DNA from: UBA5342 sp965662645
GTDB taxonomy: Bacteria > Bacteroidota > Bacteroidia > Bacteroidales > UBA5342
Direction: 5' to 3'
DNA length: 64,000 bases
NCBI GenBank assembly: GCA_965662645.1
Contig: CBFIII010000003.1
Coordinates: 62,001 to 126,000 of the forward strand
Positions 50,646 to 59,000 of the stretch are shown here, piece by piece. How positions within the stretch are numbered: position 1 is the stretch's first letter; each line of letters begins with the position of its first letter. Made by a program: the position numbers and the translations under genes. The notes under the pieces are model-generated. The model searched no databases and was not told the DNA's origin. It was given only the letters and a program-made list of their open reading frames with translations.

Positions 50646-50653
50646 TATTTTTG
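50646..50653 (+). promoter_or_regulatory. Possible upstream -7 element of the tRNA cluster
   Basis: TATTTTTG matches TAnnTTTG and is followed by GCGCCCGC, 240 nt before the first tRNA. It could start a longer precursor through the nearer promoter at 50814. No gene is recognised in 50477-50893. Confidence 0.45.
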
Positions 50654-50813
50654 CGCCCGCAATTGGAAATCAAGCGAGATTTTTAACGAAAACAAGAGGT
50701 GATTATAACTTGTTGAAAGGCCTATAAAAGTTTGTCTGTGAAAGTTTATCGGATGATATTTTGGCTTGATTTATTTAAATTTCAACAATTAGAAAAATAA
50801 TTTTAATCGAAGT

Positions 50814-50843
50814 TTTGTTTTTAAATAATATTGATTACTTTTG
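50814..50843 (+). promoter_or_regulatory. Promoter of the tRNA cluster
   Basis: TTTG (50814-50817), an 18-nt spacer and TACTTTTG (50836-50843), followed by GCACTCCG and the first tRNA 50 nt later. Good Bacteroidota consensus with a slightly short spacer. Confidence 0.7.
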
Positions 50844-50893
50844 CACTCCGTTTGAAACAAGAGAGTATCAAACATCATTTATTTACTGAAATT

Positions 50894-50975
50894 GGGAAGA
50901 TACCAAAGTGGCCAACTGGGGCGGACTGTAACTCCGCTGACATCGTCTTCGTAGGTTCGAATCCTGCTCTTCCCA
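50894..50975 (+). tRNA. tRNA-Tyr (GTA)
   Basis: Acceptor arms GGGAAGA and TCTTCCC pair perfectly. The anticodon stem GCGGA/TCCGC holds the loop CTGTAAC, giving anticodon GTA. The long variable arm expected for bacterial tRNA-Tyr is present (about 82 nt in total), and GGTTCGAATCC forms the T arm. CCA is not encoded. Confidence 0.97.
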
Positions 50976-51048
50976 CTAAGTAGCAAAATTTAGAATGAGT
51001 ATCAATTTTTAGGATTGATTTGAAATCTGAAGTTTTAAACTTTATTTT

Positions 51049-51121
51049 GCGGGAGTAGCTCAGTTGATAGAGCATCAGCCTTCCAAGCTGAGGGTCGCGG
51101 GTTTGAATCCCGTCTCCCGCT
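51049..51121 (+). tRNA. tRNA-Gly (TCC)
   Basis: Acceptor arms GCGGGAG and CTCCCGC. Anticodon stem TCAGC/GCTGA with loop CTTCCAA gives anticodon TCC. The T arm is CGGGTTTGAATCCCG. Confidence 0.97.
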
Positions 51122-51185
51122 CAAAAAAGAAGGGTGTCATCGTATTTATTTTAGAGCGAGACATTTTTCTTTAATGTGACTAAAA

Positions 51186-51259
51186 GCCGAATTAGCTCAG
51201 TTGGTCAGAGCACGTGATTTGTAATCTCGGGGTCCTCAGTTCGAATCTGAGATTCGGCT
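51186..51259 (+). tRNA. tRNA-Thr (TGT)
   Basis: Acceptor arms GCCGAAT and ATTCGGC. Anticodon loop TTTGTAA gives TGT. T arm CTCAGTTCGAATCTGAG. Confidence 0.96.
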
Positions 51260-51297
51260 CTTTTTTTTAACACATTGAATTGGCTAGTACCTCTACT

Positions 51298-51369
51298 GCC
51301 GACGTAGCTCAGAGGTAGAGCGCTTCCTTGGTAAGGAAGAGGTCACGAGTTCAAATCTCGTCGTTGGCT
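51298..51369 (+). tRNA. tRNA-Thr (GGT)
   Basis: Acceptor arms GCCGACG and CGTTGGC (one G-U pair). Anticodon stem CTTCC/GGAAG with loop TTGGTAA gives GGT. T arm ACGAGTTCAAATCTCGT. Confidence 0.96.
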
Positions 51370-51414
51370 CTTTTTTCTTTTTTCAATAAGCGATAGAAGA
51401 AAGGGGTGTCAATT

Positions 51415-51445
51415 TTTGTGTTTGCAATTTTTATTTTTATCTTTG
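51415..51445 (+). promoter_or_regulatory. Promoter of tuf
   Basis: TTTG (51415-51418), a 19-nt spacer and TATCTTTG (51438-51445) match the consensus, 46 nt before the tuf ATG. tuf can thus be expressed apart from the tRNAs ahead of it. Confidence 0.75.
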
Positions 51446-51491
51446 GAAGTCAATTCCTGTAACAAACTTAATATAATAAAATCATTTAGCC

Positions 51492-52679
51492 ATGGCAAAA
51501 GAACATTTTGATAGATCCAAGCCGCACGTGAACATTGGTACAATTGGGCACGTTGACCACGGTAAAACAACTTTAACTGCTGCAATTACAACTGTATTAG
51601 CTGCAAAAGGTTTTTGTGAAATTAAAGATTTCGACCAAATCGATAACGCACCAGAAGAAAAGGAACGTGGTATTACTATTAATACTGCTCACGTTGAGTA
51701 TTCTACTGAAAATCGTCATTACGCTCACGTTGACTGTCCTGGTCACGCCGATTACGTAAAGAACATGGTTACAGGTGCTGCTCAAATGGATGGAGCAATT
51801 CTTGTTTGTGCTGGTACTGATGGTCCTATGCCTCAAACTCGTGAACACATCCTTCTTTGTCGTCAAGTAAATGTACCTAGAATCGTTGTTTTCTTAAACA
51901 AGGTGGATATGGTAGATGACGAAGAGCTTCTTGAATTAGTTGAGATGGAACTTCGCGAATTGTTAGACTTTTATGACTTTGATGGTGATAACACTCCTAT
52001 TATTCAAGGTTCTGCTTTAGGTGCTCTTAACGGAGAGCCAGAGTGGGTTGAGAAAGTGATGGAGCTTATGGATGCTGTTGATTCTTGGATTCCACTTCCT
52101 GTACGTGATGTTGAAAAACCATTTTTAATGCCTATCGAGGATGTATTCTCTATTACTGGTCGTGGTACTGTTGCTACAGGTCGTATTGAAGCTGGTATCG
52201 TTAAAACTGGTGAAGAATTACAGATTAACGGTTTAGGTGCTGAAGGCAAGAAAACTGTTTGTACTGGTGTTGAGATGTTCCGTAAGATTCTTGATGAAGG
52301 TCAAGCTGGTGATAATGTTGGTATATTACTTCGTGGTATTGCTAAAGAAGATATCAAACGTGGTATGGTATTAACTCATCCTGGAACTATTAAGACTCAT
52401 ACTAAAGTGAAAGCTGAAGTTTATATTTTGAAGAAAGAAGAAGGTGGTCGTCACACTCCTTTCCATAACAAATATCGTCCTCAGTTTTACATTCGTACTC
52501 TTGATGTAACTGGTGAAATTACTCTTCCTGAAGGAACTGAAATGGTAATGCCAGGCGATAATGTAACTATTACTATAGAATTTATTACTCCAGTTGCTTG
52601 TAACTTAGGTCTTCGTTTTGCTATCCGTGAGGGTGGTCGTACTGTAGGTGCAGGTCAAATTACTGAAGTAATATCATAA
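51492..52679 (+). CDS. tuf: Elongation factor Tu
   Basis: GTPase that brings aminoacyl-tRNA to the ribosomal A site, 395 residues. G1 GHVDHGKTTLTAAI (19-32), the switch I segment RGITINTAHVEY, G3 DCPGHADYVKNM, G4 NKVDM and G5 GSALGAL are all intact. Domains 2 and 3 follow (FSITGRGTVATGRIE, TPFHNKYRPQFYIRT) and the protein ends GRTVGAGQITEVI plus Ser. It has its own promoter and a strong terminator before tRNA-Trp. Confidence 0.99.
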   Translation: MAKEHFDRSKPHVNIGTIGHVDHGKTTLTAAITTVLAAKGFCEIKDFDQIDNAPEEKERGITINTAHVEYSTENRHYAHVDCPGHADYVKNMVTGAAQMDGAILVCAGTDGPMPQTREHILLCRQVNVPRIVVFLNKVDMVDDEELLELVEMELRELLDFYDFDGDNTPIIQGSALGALNGEPEWVEKVMELMDAVDSWIPLPVRDVEKPFLMPIEDVFSITGRGTVATGRIEAGIVKTGEELQINGLGAEGKKTVCTGVEMFRKILDEGQAGDNVGILLRGIAKEDIKRGMVLTHPGTIKTHTKVKAEVYILKKEEGGRHTPFHNKYRPQFYIRTLDVTGEITLPEGTEMVMPGDNVTITIEFITPVACNLGLRFAIREGGRTVGAGQITEVIS

Positions 52680-52705
52680 TAGATATATAATAAAAAATAT
52701 ATGGT

Positions 52706-52743
52706 AAAAAGTCCCGTCTGATATTTATGTCGGGACTTTTTTA
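52706..52743 (+). terminator. Terminator of tuf
   Basis: AAAAAGTCCCG and CGGGACTTTTT arms around a 15-nt loop, followed by T. It lies between tuf and tRNA-Trp, 15 nt before the tRNA. Confidence 0.9.
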
Positions 52744-52758
52744 CTACATATTTTTAAT

Positions 52759-52831
52759 ACGGGTTTAGCTCAGTTGGTAGAGCACTGGTCTCCAAAACCA
52801 GGTGTCGGGAGTTCAAGTCTCTCAACCCGTG
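52759..52831 (+). tRNA. tRNA-Trp (CCA)
   Basis: Acceptor arms ACGGGTT and AACCCGT. Anticodon stem CTGGT/ACCAG with loop CTCCAAA gives CCA. It lies 29 nt before secE, an arrangement conserved in many bacteria. Confidence 0.97.
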
Positions 52832-52859
52832 CTTTCATCGAATTAAGAAATACTGATAA

Positions 52860-53048
52860 ATGAATCTAGTACACAATATAAAGGCCTCCTATGACGAGCT
52901 AGTCAACAAGGTGAGCTGGCCTACTTGGCCAGAGTTGATGAACAGTGCAGTAGTTGTTCTTATTGCTTCCGTAATAATTGCATTGATTGTGGCTGTCATG
53001 GATATTAGTTTTGAGAACTTGATGGATTTTGTTTACGGTTTATTCTAA
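52860..53048 (+). CDS. secE: Preprotein translocase subunit SecE
   Basis: Essential small subunit of the SecYEG channel. 62 residues: a short amphipathic helix (SYDELVNKVSWPTWPEL, with the SecE-typical VSWPT) followed by one TM helix (about 30-50, AVVVLIASVIIALIVAVMD). It is the single-TM form normal outside enterobacteria. nusG starts 15 nt downstream. Confidence 0.97.
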   Translation: MNLVHNIKASYDELVNKVSWPTWPELMNSAVVVLIASVIIALIVAVMDISFENLMDFVYGLF

Positions 53049-53062
53049 AAATCTGAAGTAAC

Positions 53063-53614
53063 ATGGCTGAAAATCAGGCAATGAGATGGTATGTCCTTCG
53101 TGCTATAGGTGGGAAAGAGAGAAAGGTCAAGGAAACCATTGAAAGAGAAATGAGTATTAGCGATGTCTTGGGTGATAATGTCGCTCAGGTTTTAGTACCT
53201 ACCGAAAAAATCTTTCAAGTACGAAATGGTAAGAAAGTTGCCAAAGAGCGCGTACTTTATCCCGGTTATATTTACATTGAAGCATCGTTAACTAGTGAAG
53301 TTCCTCATATTTTGAAGAGTTTTACTAATGTTATTGGTTTTTTGCAAGATAAGCAAAGAAAACCTATAGCTGTACGAACTTCTGAAGTTAATCGTATCTT
53401 AGGTAAAGTAGATGAGTTAGCGCTTAGTGATAACGAGTATGAAGTTTTGTTCATCGTGGGTGAAACAGTTAAAGTTATTAATGGACCATTTAATGGTTTT
53501 ACTGGCTTAATTGAAGAAGTTAACGAAGAAAAAAAGAAACTAAAAGTTATGGTTAAGATCTTTGGTCGTAAGACACCGTTAGAGCTTGGCTATATGGATG
53601 TTGAAAAAGGATAA
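53063..53614 (+). CDS. nusG: Transcription termination/antitermination factor NusG
   Basis: Binds RNA polymerase and links it to Rho or to the ribosome. 183 residues. The NGN domain starts MRWYVLRAIGGKERKVKETI and includes VLYPGYIYIEASL. The C-terminal KOW domain (about 125-180) has GETVKVINGPFNGFTGLIEE. It is in the usual place between secE and rplK. Confidence 0.98.
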   Translation: MAENQAMRWYVLRAIGGKERKVKETIEREMSISDVLGDNVAQVLVPTEKIFQVRNGKKVAKERVLYPGYIYIEASLTSEVPHILKSFTNVIGFLQDKQRKPIAVRTSEVNRILGKVDELALSDNEYEVLFIVGETVKVINGPFNGFTGLIEEVNEEKKKLKVMVKIFGRKTPLELGYMDVEKG

Positions 53615-53739
53615 AATATAAAGGTTAAGACCGTCTTAGTACATTATTAATATAGGAATGGCTAATGCGGTTTTGTTCGTTATGTGTTTTTCATCAGCTA
53701 TTATTGAATTTAAAATTTTATTAACAAACTAAAAGAACC

Positions 53740-54183
53740 ATGGCTAAAGAAGTAAGTGGACTGATTAAGTTACAGATCCGTGGTGGTGCTGCTAATCCTT
53801 CACCGCCAGTAGGTCCTGCACTTGGTGCCAAAGGAGTAAACATCATGGAGTTCTGTAAGCAGTTTAATGCTAGAACTCAGGATAAAGCTGGAAAAGTTTT
53901 ACCCGTCGTGATCACAGTATATTCCGACAAATCTTTTGACTTTGTAATCAAGACTCCTCCAGCAGCGGTACAGTTGTTAGAGGCAGCCAAACTTAAATCA
54001 GGTTCTGCGGAACCTAATCGTACCAAAGTAGCAACTGTTACTTGGGACCAGATTAAAGCGATTGCTGAGGATAAGATGGAAGATTTAAACTGTTTTACAG
54101 TTGGATCTGGCATGAAGATGGTAGCAGGAACAGCGCGTAGTATGGGAATCAATGTATCAGGTGATTTCCCGGATAATAACTAG
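53740..54183 (+). CDS. rplK: 50S ribosomal protein L11
   Basis: Part of the GTPase-associated centre of the 50S subunit, 147 residues. Motifs: KLQIRGGAANPSPPVGPALG, GVNIMEFCKQFNART, TPPAAVQLLEAA and the C-terminal GTARSMGINVSG. The 125-nt gap after nusG holds a small TAAGACCGTCTTA hairpin (53626-53638) but no clear promoter. Confidence 0.99.
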   Translation: MAKEVSGLIKLQIRGGAANPSPPVGPALGAKGVNIMEFCKQFNARTQDKAGKVLPVVITVYSDKSFDFVIKTPPAAVQLLEAAKLKSGSAEPNRTKVATVTWDQIKAIAEDKMEDLNCFTVGSGMKMVAGTARSMGINVSGDFPDNN

Positions 54184-54199
54184 AAAACGTTTTTGAAAA

Positions 54200-54895
54200 A
54201 TGGCAAAATTAACAAAAAATCAAAAGCTCGCTTTCGAGAAAGTTGACCGGGAAAAAGAATATTTATTAGAAGATGCTTGTAAATTAGTGAAAGAAATTTC
54301 TTTTACTAAATTCGATGCTTCAGTTGATATTGATATTCGACTTGGTGTAGATCCTCGTAAAGCGAATGAAATGGTGAGGGGAGTTGTTTCTCTTCCTCAC
54401 GGAACAGGTAAAGAAATTAAAGTTCTAGTCCTGTGTACTCCTGACAAAGAAGCTGAGGCTAAAGAAGCTGGTGCTGATTTCGTTGGACTAGATGAGTATG
54501 TAGAGAAAATTAAGAAAGGTTGGACTGATGTAGATGTTATTATCACAATGCCTTCAGTAATGGGAAAAGTTGGTCAGTTAGGTCGTATCTTAGGTCCTCG
54601 TGGTTTAATGCCTAACCCTAAAAGTGGTACTGTTACCATGGAAGTAGGGAAAGCTGTTAAAGAGGTAAAACAAGGTAAGATCGATTTCAAAGTAGATAAA
54701 TTTGGTATTATTCATACTTCAGTAGGAAAAGTTTCTTTTGAACCTGAAAAGATTAAAGATAATGCCCAATTATTTATAGATACTGTGAATAAACTTAAGC
54801 CTCAATCACTGAAAGGTTCTTATGTAAAGAGCATTTATTTATCTTCAACTATGAGTCCTAGTGTTAAAATTGACTCTAAGTCTGTATTAAATTAA
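54200..54895 (+). CDS. rplA: 50S ribosomal protein L1
   Basis: L1-stalk protein that helps release E-site tRNA; it is also the usual translational repressor of this operon. 231 residues. Motifs: DIRLGVDPRKANEMVRG, VSLPHGTGKEIKVLVL, MGKVGQLGRILGPRGLMPNP and the C-terminal STMSPSVKID. It starts 16 nt after rplK. Confidence 0.99.
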   Translation: MAKLTKNQKLAFEKVDREKEYLLEDACKLVKEISFTKFDASVDIDIRLGVDPRKANEMVRGVVSLPHGTGKEIKVLVLCTPDKEAEAKEAGADFVGLDEYVEKIKKGWTDVDVIITMPSVMGKVGQLGRILGPRGLMPNPKSGTVTMEVGKAVKEVKQGKIDFKVDKFGIIHTSVGKVSFEPEKIKDNAQLFIDTVNKLKPQSLKGSYVKSIYLSSTMSPSVKIDSKSVLN

Positions 54896-54902
54896 CCGGA
54901 AC

Positions 54903-55427
54903 ATGAGAAAAGAAGAAAAAAGTGCTATTGTTGGTCATATTTCCGACACAATTGCGAAGTATTCTCACTTTTATTTAACTGACATCGATTCTTTAGATGC
55001 GTTACAAACAAGTAATTTACGTCGTAGCTGTTTTAAAAACGAAATTGAACTAGTAGTAGTTAAAAACACATTATTAAAAAGGGCTCTTGAAGAATCAGAT
55101 ATAGATTATTCTGAACTTTATCCTACATTGAAGGGTAATACCTCTGTTATGTTTTGTAACGTTGGTAATGCTCCTGCAAAATTGATTAAATCAATGCGAA
55201 GTAAGAAAATGGAAAAACCTTTTCTTAAAAGTGCATTTGTTTCAGAATCAGTTTATTTAGGTGATGAGCAATTAGAATTCTTATCCGCTATTAAGAGCAA
55301 GGATGAACTTCTCGGTGATATTATTTCATTATTACAATCACCGGCTAAAAACGTTATTTCTGCATTACAATCAGGAAATGGCATTATCCATGGTTTATTA
55401 GAAACTATTGGAGAGAAGAACAACTAA
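54903..55427 (+). CDS. rplJ: 50S ribosomal protein L10
   Basis: Forms the base of the ribosomal stalk and binds the L7/L12 dimers, 174 residues. Motifs: KYSHFYLTDIDSLDA, LRRSCFKNEIELVVVKNTLL, LKGNTSVMFCNVGNAPAKLI and a C-terminal helix (ISALQSGNGIIHGLLETI) for L12 binding. It starts 7 nt after rplA, so there is no room for a separate L10 leader of the E. coli kind. Confidence 0.98.
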   Translation: MRKEEKSAIVGHISDTIAKYSHFYLTDIDSLDALQTSNLRRSCFKNEIELVVVKNTLLKRALEESDIDYSELYPTLKGNTSVMFCNVGNAPAKLIKSMRSKKMEKPFLKSAFVSESVYLGDEQLEFLSAIKSKDELLGDIISLLQSPAKNVISALQSGNGIIHGLLETIGEKNN

Positions 55428-55464
55428 TTATATTTTTAAAAACAACAACTTAAATTATACAAAA

Positions 55465-55836
55465 ATGGCAGATTTGAAAAAATTAGCTGAGGAGTTAGTA
55501 AACCTTACAGTAAAAGATGTAAACGAGCTAGCAACTATTCTTAAAGACGAGTACGGTATTGAGCCAGCAGCAGCTGCAGTAGCAGTAGCAGCAGGTCCTG
55601 CAGCAGCAGCTGAAGTTGAAGAGCAGACTGAATTCTCTGTAATTCTTAAAGCAGCAGGTGCTAATAAATTAGCTATTGTTAAACTTGTAAAAGAATTAAC
55701 TGGAGCTGGTCTTAAAGACGCAAAAGGAATGGTAGATAGCGCTCCAGCAGCTATCAAGGAAGGTATTGCTAAAGACGAAGCTGATGCTATTGTTAAGCAA
55801 TTAGAAGAAGCTGGCGCTGAAGTTGAGCTTAAATAA
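55465..55836 (+). CDS. rplL: 50S ribosomal protein L7/L12
   Basis: Stalk protein that recruits and activates translation GTPases. 123 residues from ATG 55465 (MADLKKLAEELVNLTV). A longer frame from 55408 would overlap rplJ and was rejected. An N-terminal dimerisation helix, an Ala-rich hinge (PAAAAVAVAAGPAAAAEV) and the C-terminal domain EFSVILKAAGANKLAIVKLV, ending EEAGAEVELK, are all present. Confidence 0.98.
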   Translation: MADLKKLAEELVNLTVKDVNELATILKDEYGIEPAAAAVAVAAGPAAAAEVEEQTEFSVILKAAGANKLAIVKLVKELTGAGLKDAKGMVDSAPAAIKEGIAKDEADAIVKQLEEAGAEVELK

Positions 55837-55860
55837 AAATTGCCGTTTTTAAACGGTTTT

Positions 55861-55899
55861 GGTTTAGTTTCCCCTGTCCGGGGAGACTAAACCTTTTTT
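55861..55899 (+). terminator. Terminator/attenuator between rplL and rpoB
   Basis: GGTTTAGTTTCCCC pairs with GGGGAGACTAAACC (one mismatch) around a short loop, followed by TTTTTT. As rpoB has no strong promoter in sight, this probably acts as a partial terminator that lowers RNA polymerase expression relative to ribosomal proteins. Confidence 0.88.
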
Positions 55900-55992
55900 G
55901 GTATATGGATTATAAGTTGGAAATAGAGCTTTTTCTAGCATAACTTTTTAAGAGGTTATCAAGCTCAAGTCCCTTTACCATAGCGGTTTTTA

Positions 55993-56007
55993 GACTCAGC
56001 GTGAGTC
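55993..56007 (+). promoter_or_regulatory. Palindrome in the rpoB leader
   Basis: GACTCAGCGTGAGTC has perfect 6-bp arms and a 3-nt centre, 48 nt before the rpoB ATG. It may be an mRNA hairpin or protein-binding site controlling rpoB. Function inferred. Confidence 0.4.
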
Positions 56008-56055
56008 AATAATATGAAGCATACTGCTTTCATTAACAAAATAAATTCAGCATAA

Positions 56056-59000
56056 ATGTCTTCCACAATAAATAATCAACGTGTTAGTTTTGCTTCCATA
56101 AAAAATCATTTAGCATACCCTGATTTTCTTGAAGTACAGCTAAAATCATTTCAAGAATTTTTTCAGCTTGAATCTACTCATCAAAACAGAACTAATGAAG
56201 GTTTGTTTAAAGTATTTGCTGAAAATTTCCCTATAACTGATACCAGAAACAACTTTGTCCTTGAGTTTTTGGATTATTTTGTAGATCCTCCGCGTTATAG
56301 TATTGAAGAATGTTTGGATCGCGGTTTAACTTATAGTGTGCCGTTAAAAGCAAAACTTAAGTTATATTGTACGGATCCCGAACATGAGGATTTTGATACA
56401 GTAATACAAGATGTCTATTTAGGACAAATCCCTTATATGGCACCTCGTGGTTCTTTCGTTATTAACGGAGCAGAACGTGTTATTGTATCTCAACTTCACC
56501 GATCACCAGGTGTGTTTTTTGCACATAGTATGCATGCTAATGGTACTAAATTGTACTCGGCGCGTATTATTCCATTCCGTGGATCTTGGATGGAGTTTGC
56601 AACCGATATTAATAGTGTAATGTACGCTTATATCGATCGTAAAAAGAAATTACCTGTTACTACACTTCTTCGTGCTATCGGTTACGAAAGTGATAAAGAT
56701 ATTTTGGAGATTTTCAACCTTGCTGATGAAGTTAAGGTAAATAAGTCTTCTATTAAAGCTGCGCATGGACGACGATTAGCTGCTCGTGTGCTTAAAACCT
56801 GGACTGAGGATTTTGTCGATGAGGATACAGGTGAAGTTATTTCTATTGAACGTAATGAAATCGTTCTAGAACGTGAAACGACTATTACAGCTGAAAATGC
56901 TGAAGATATTTTAGAGTCTGGTGCAAAAACTATTTTGTTGCATAAAGAGGATGAGTTAACCACCGACTATTCTATTATATATAATACTTTACAAAAAGAC
57001 CCTTGTAACTCAGAGAAAGAAGCTGTCGTATATATTTATCGTCAGTTGCGTAATGCTGATCCTGCAGATGAAGCTACTGCACGTGAGGTTATGGATAATC
57101 TATTTTTCTCTGATAAGCGTTATGATTTGGGGGATGTTGGTCGTTTTCGTATTAATAAGAAATTGAACCTTGACATTGATCCTTCTACTAAGGTTTTGAC
57201 TAAGGAAGATATAATTGAAATTATTCGTTATCTTATTGAGTTGATTAACTCAAAAGCAGATATTGATGATATTGACCACTTGAGTAACCGTCGTGTACGT
57301 ACTGTTGGAGAACAGTTATACAACCAGTTCTCTATTGGTTTTACCCGTATGGCACGTACTATCCGTGAGCGTATGAACGTTCGTGATAATGAGGTGTTTA
57401 CTCCTGTTGATTTGATTAACTCAAAAACAGTTTCGGCTGTTATTAATTCCTTTTTTGGAACAAATGCTCTTTCTCAGTTTATGGATCAAACTAATCCATT
57501 AGCCGAGGTTACGCATAAGCGTCGTTTATCAGCATTAGGTCCTGGTGGTTTATCCCGTGAGCGTGCTGGTTTCGAAGTGCGAGATGTTCACTTTACACAT
57601 TATGGTCGTCTTTGTCCTATTGAGACTCCTGAGGGACCAAATATTGGTTTGATATCATCTCTTTGTGTTTTTGCTAAGATTAGTGGTCTTGGTTTTATTG
57701 AAACACCTTATCGTAATGTAGCTAAAGGTAAAGTTGATTTATCAGATACTGGTTATAAATATTATAGTGCAGAAGAGGAAGAACAATTAATTATTGCTCA
57801 GGCTAATGCTCCACTTGATGATGAAGGACGATTTGTTAAAGATCGTGTTAAGTCACGTCTGGATGGTGATTTCCCCGTATCAAGTCCGGATGAAATTCAT
57901 TTAATGGATGTAGCTCCTAATCAGATTGCTTCTGTTGCAGCATCATTGATTCCTTTCTTGGAGCATGATGATGCGAACCGTGCTTTGATGGGATCTAATA
58001 TGATGCGTCAGGCTGTTCCTATTCTTCGTCCTCAAGCACCTATTGTAGGTACAGGACTTGAAGGAGATCTTATTAAAGATTCACGCGTGCAGATTATGGC
58101 AGAGGGTTCTGGAGTTATCGAGAAAGTAGATGCTCTTCAGATTGTTATTGCTTATGATCGTGCTGAAGATGATGAATTTGTAAGTTTTGATAGTAATGTT
58201 AAAACTTATCATATTACTAAATACCGTAAGACAAACCAGAATACTTGTATTGACTTGCGTCCATTAGTACATAAAGGTGATCGTGTAGAGAAGGGGCAAA
58301 TCTTGACTGAAGGTTATGCAACGGAAAATGGTGAATTAGCACTTGGTCGTAACTTGAAAGTGGCATTTATGCCTTGGAAAGGTTATAACTTTGAGGATGC
58401 GATTGTTCTTAACGAGCGTATTGTTCGTGAAGATATTTTCACTTCTTTACATATTGTTGAATATTCTTTGGAAGTTCGCGAAACAAAACGTGGAATGGAA
58501 GAGTTAACCTCTGATATTCCTAATGTTAGTGAAGAAGCTACAAAGGATTTGGATGAGAATGGTATCATTCGTATCGGTGCAACAGTAAAACCAGGTGATA
58601 TTTTGATTGGTAAAATTACTCCAAAAGGAGAATCTGATCCAACACCTGAAGAAAAATTACTTCGCGCTATTTTTGGTGATAAAGCTGGTGATGTGAAAGA
58701 TGCATCATTAAAGGCTTCTCCATCATTGAAAGGTGTTGTTGTAAATAAAAATTTATTCTCTAAAGTAATGAAAACCCGTAAAGGTAAAGCTTTAGATAAG
58801 GATAAGTTAACTTCTATAGATGAAGAATATGAACGTAAAGTAGCTGATCTGAAAGATATTTTGATTGAGAAGATGAATAAGATTCTCACTGGAAAGACAT
58901 CTCAAGGAGTAACTAATTTACTTAAAGAAGATTTAATACCTAAAGGTACTAAGTTTACTAAAAAAGCATTAATTGGTTTAGACTTTGAAACTATAAATGT

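Noticed and set aside
50654..50893. Extra tRNA or small rRNA-like gene between the two possible promoters
   Set aside because: No cloverleaf with a T-arm GTTCRA motif and pairing acceptor arms could be built here.
53626..53638. TAAGACCGTCTTA as a further member of the 5-3-5 palindrome family
   Set aside because: Its arms are AT-rich and unlike the GC-rich family, and a single small palindrome in a leader could occur by chance.
55408..55464. Upstream start for rplL overlapping rplJ
   Set aside because: The standard L7/L12 start MADLKKLAEELV is at 55465, and the extension is non-homologous and overlaps rplJ.
58383..58889. 168-codon open frame antisense to rpoB
   Set aside because: It is a codon-bias shadow of a certain gene, with no start signals or recognisable product.
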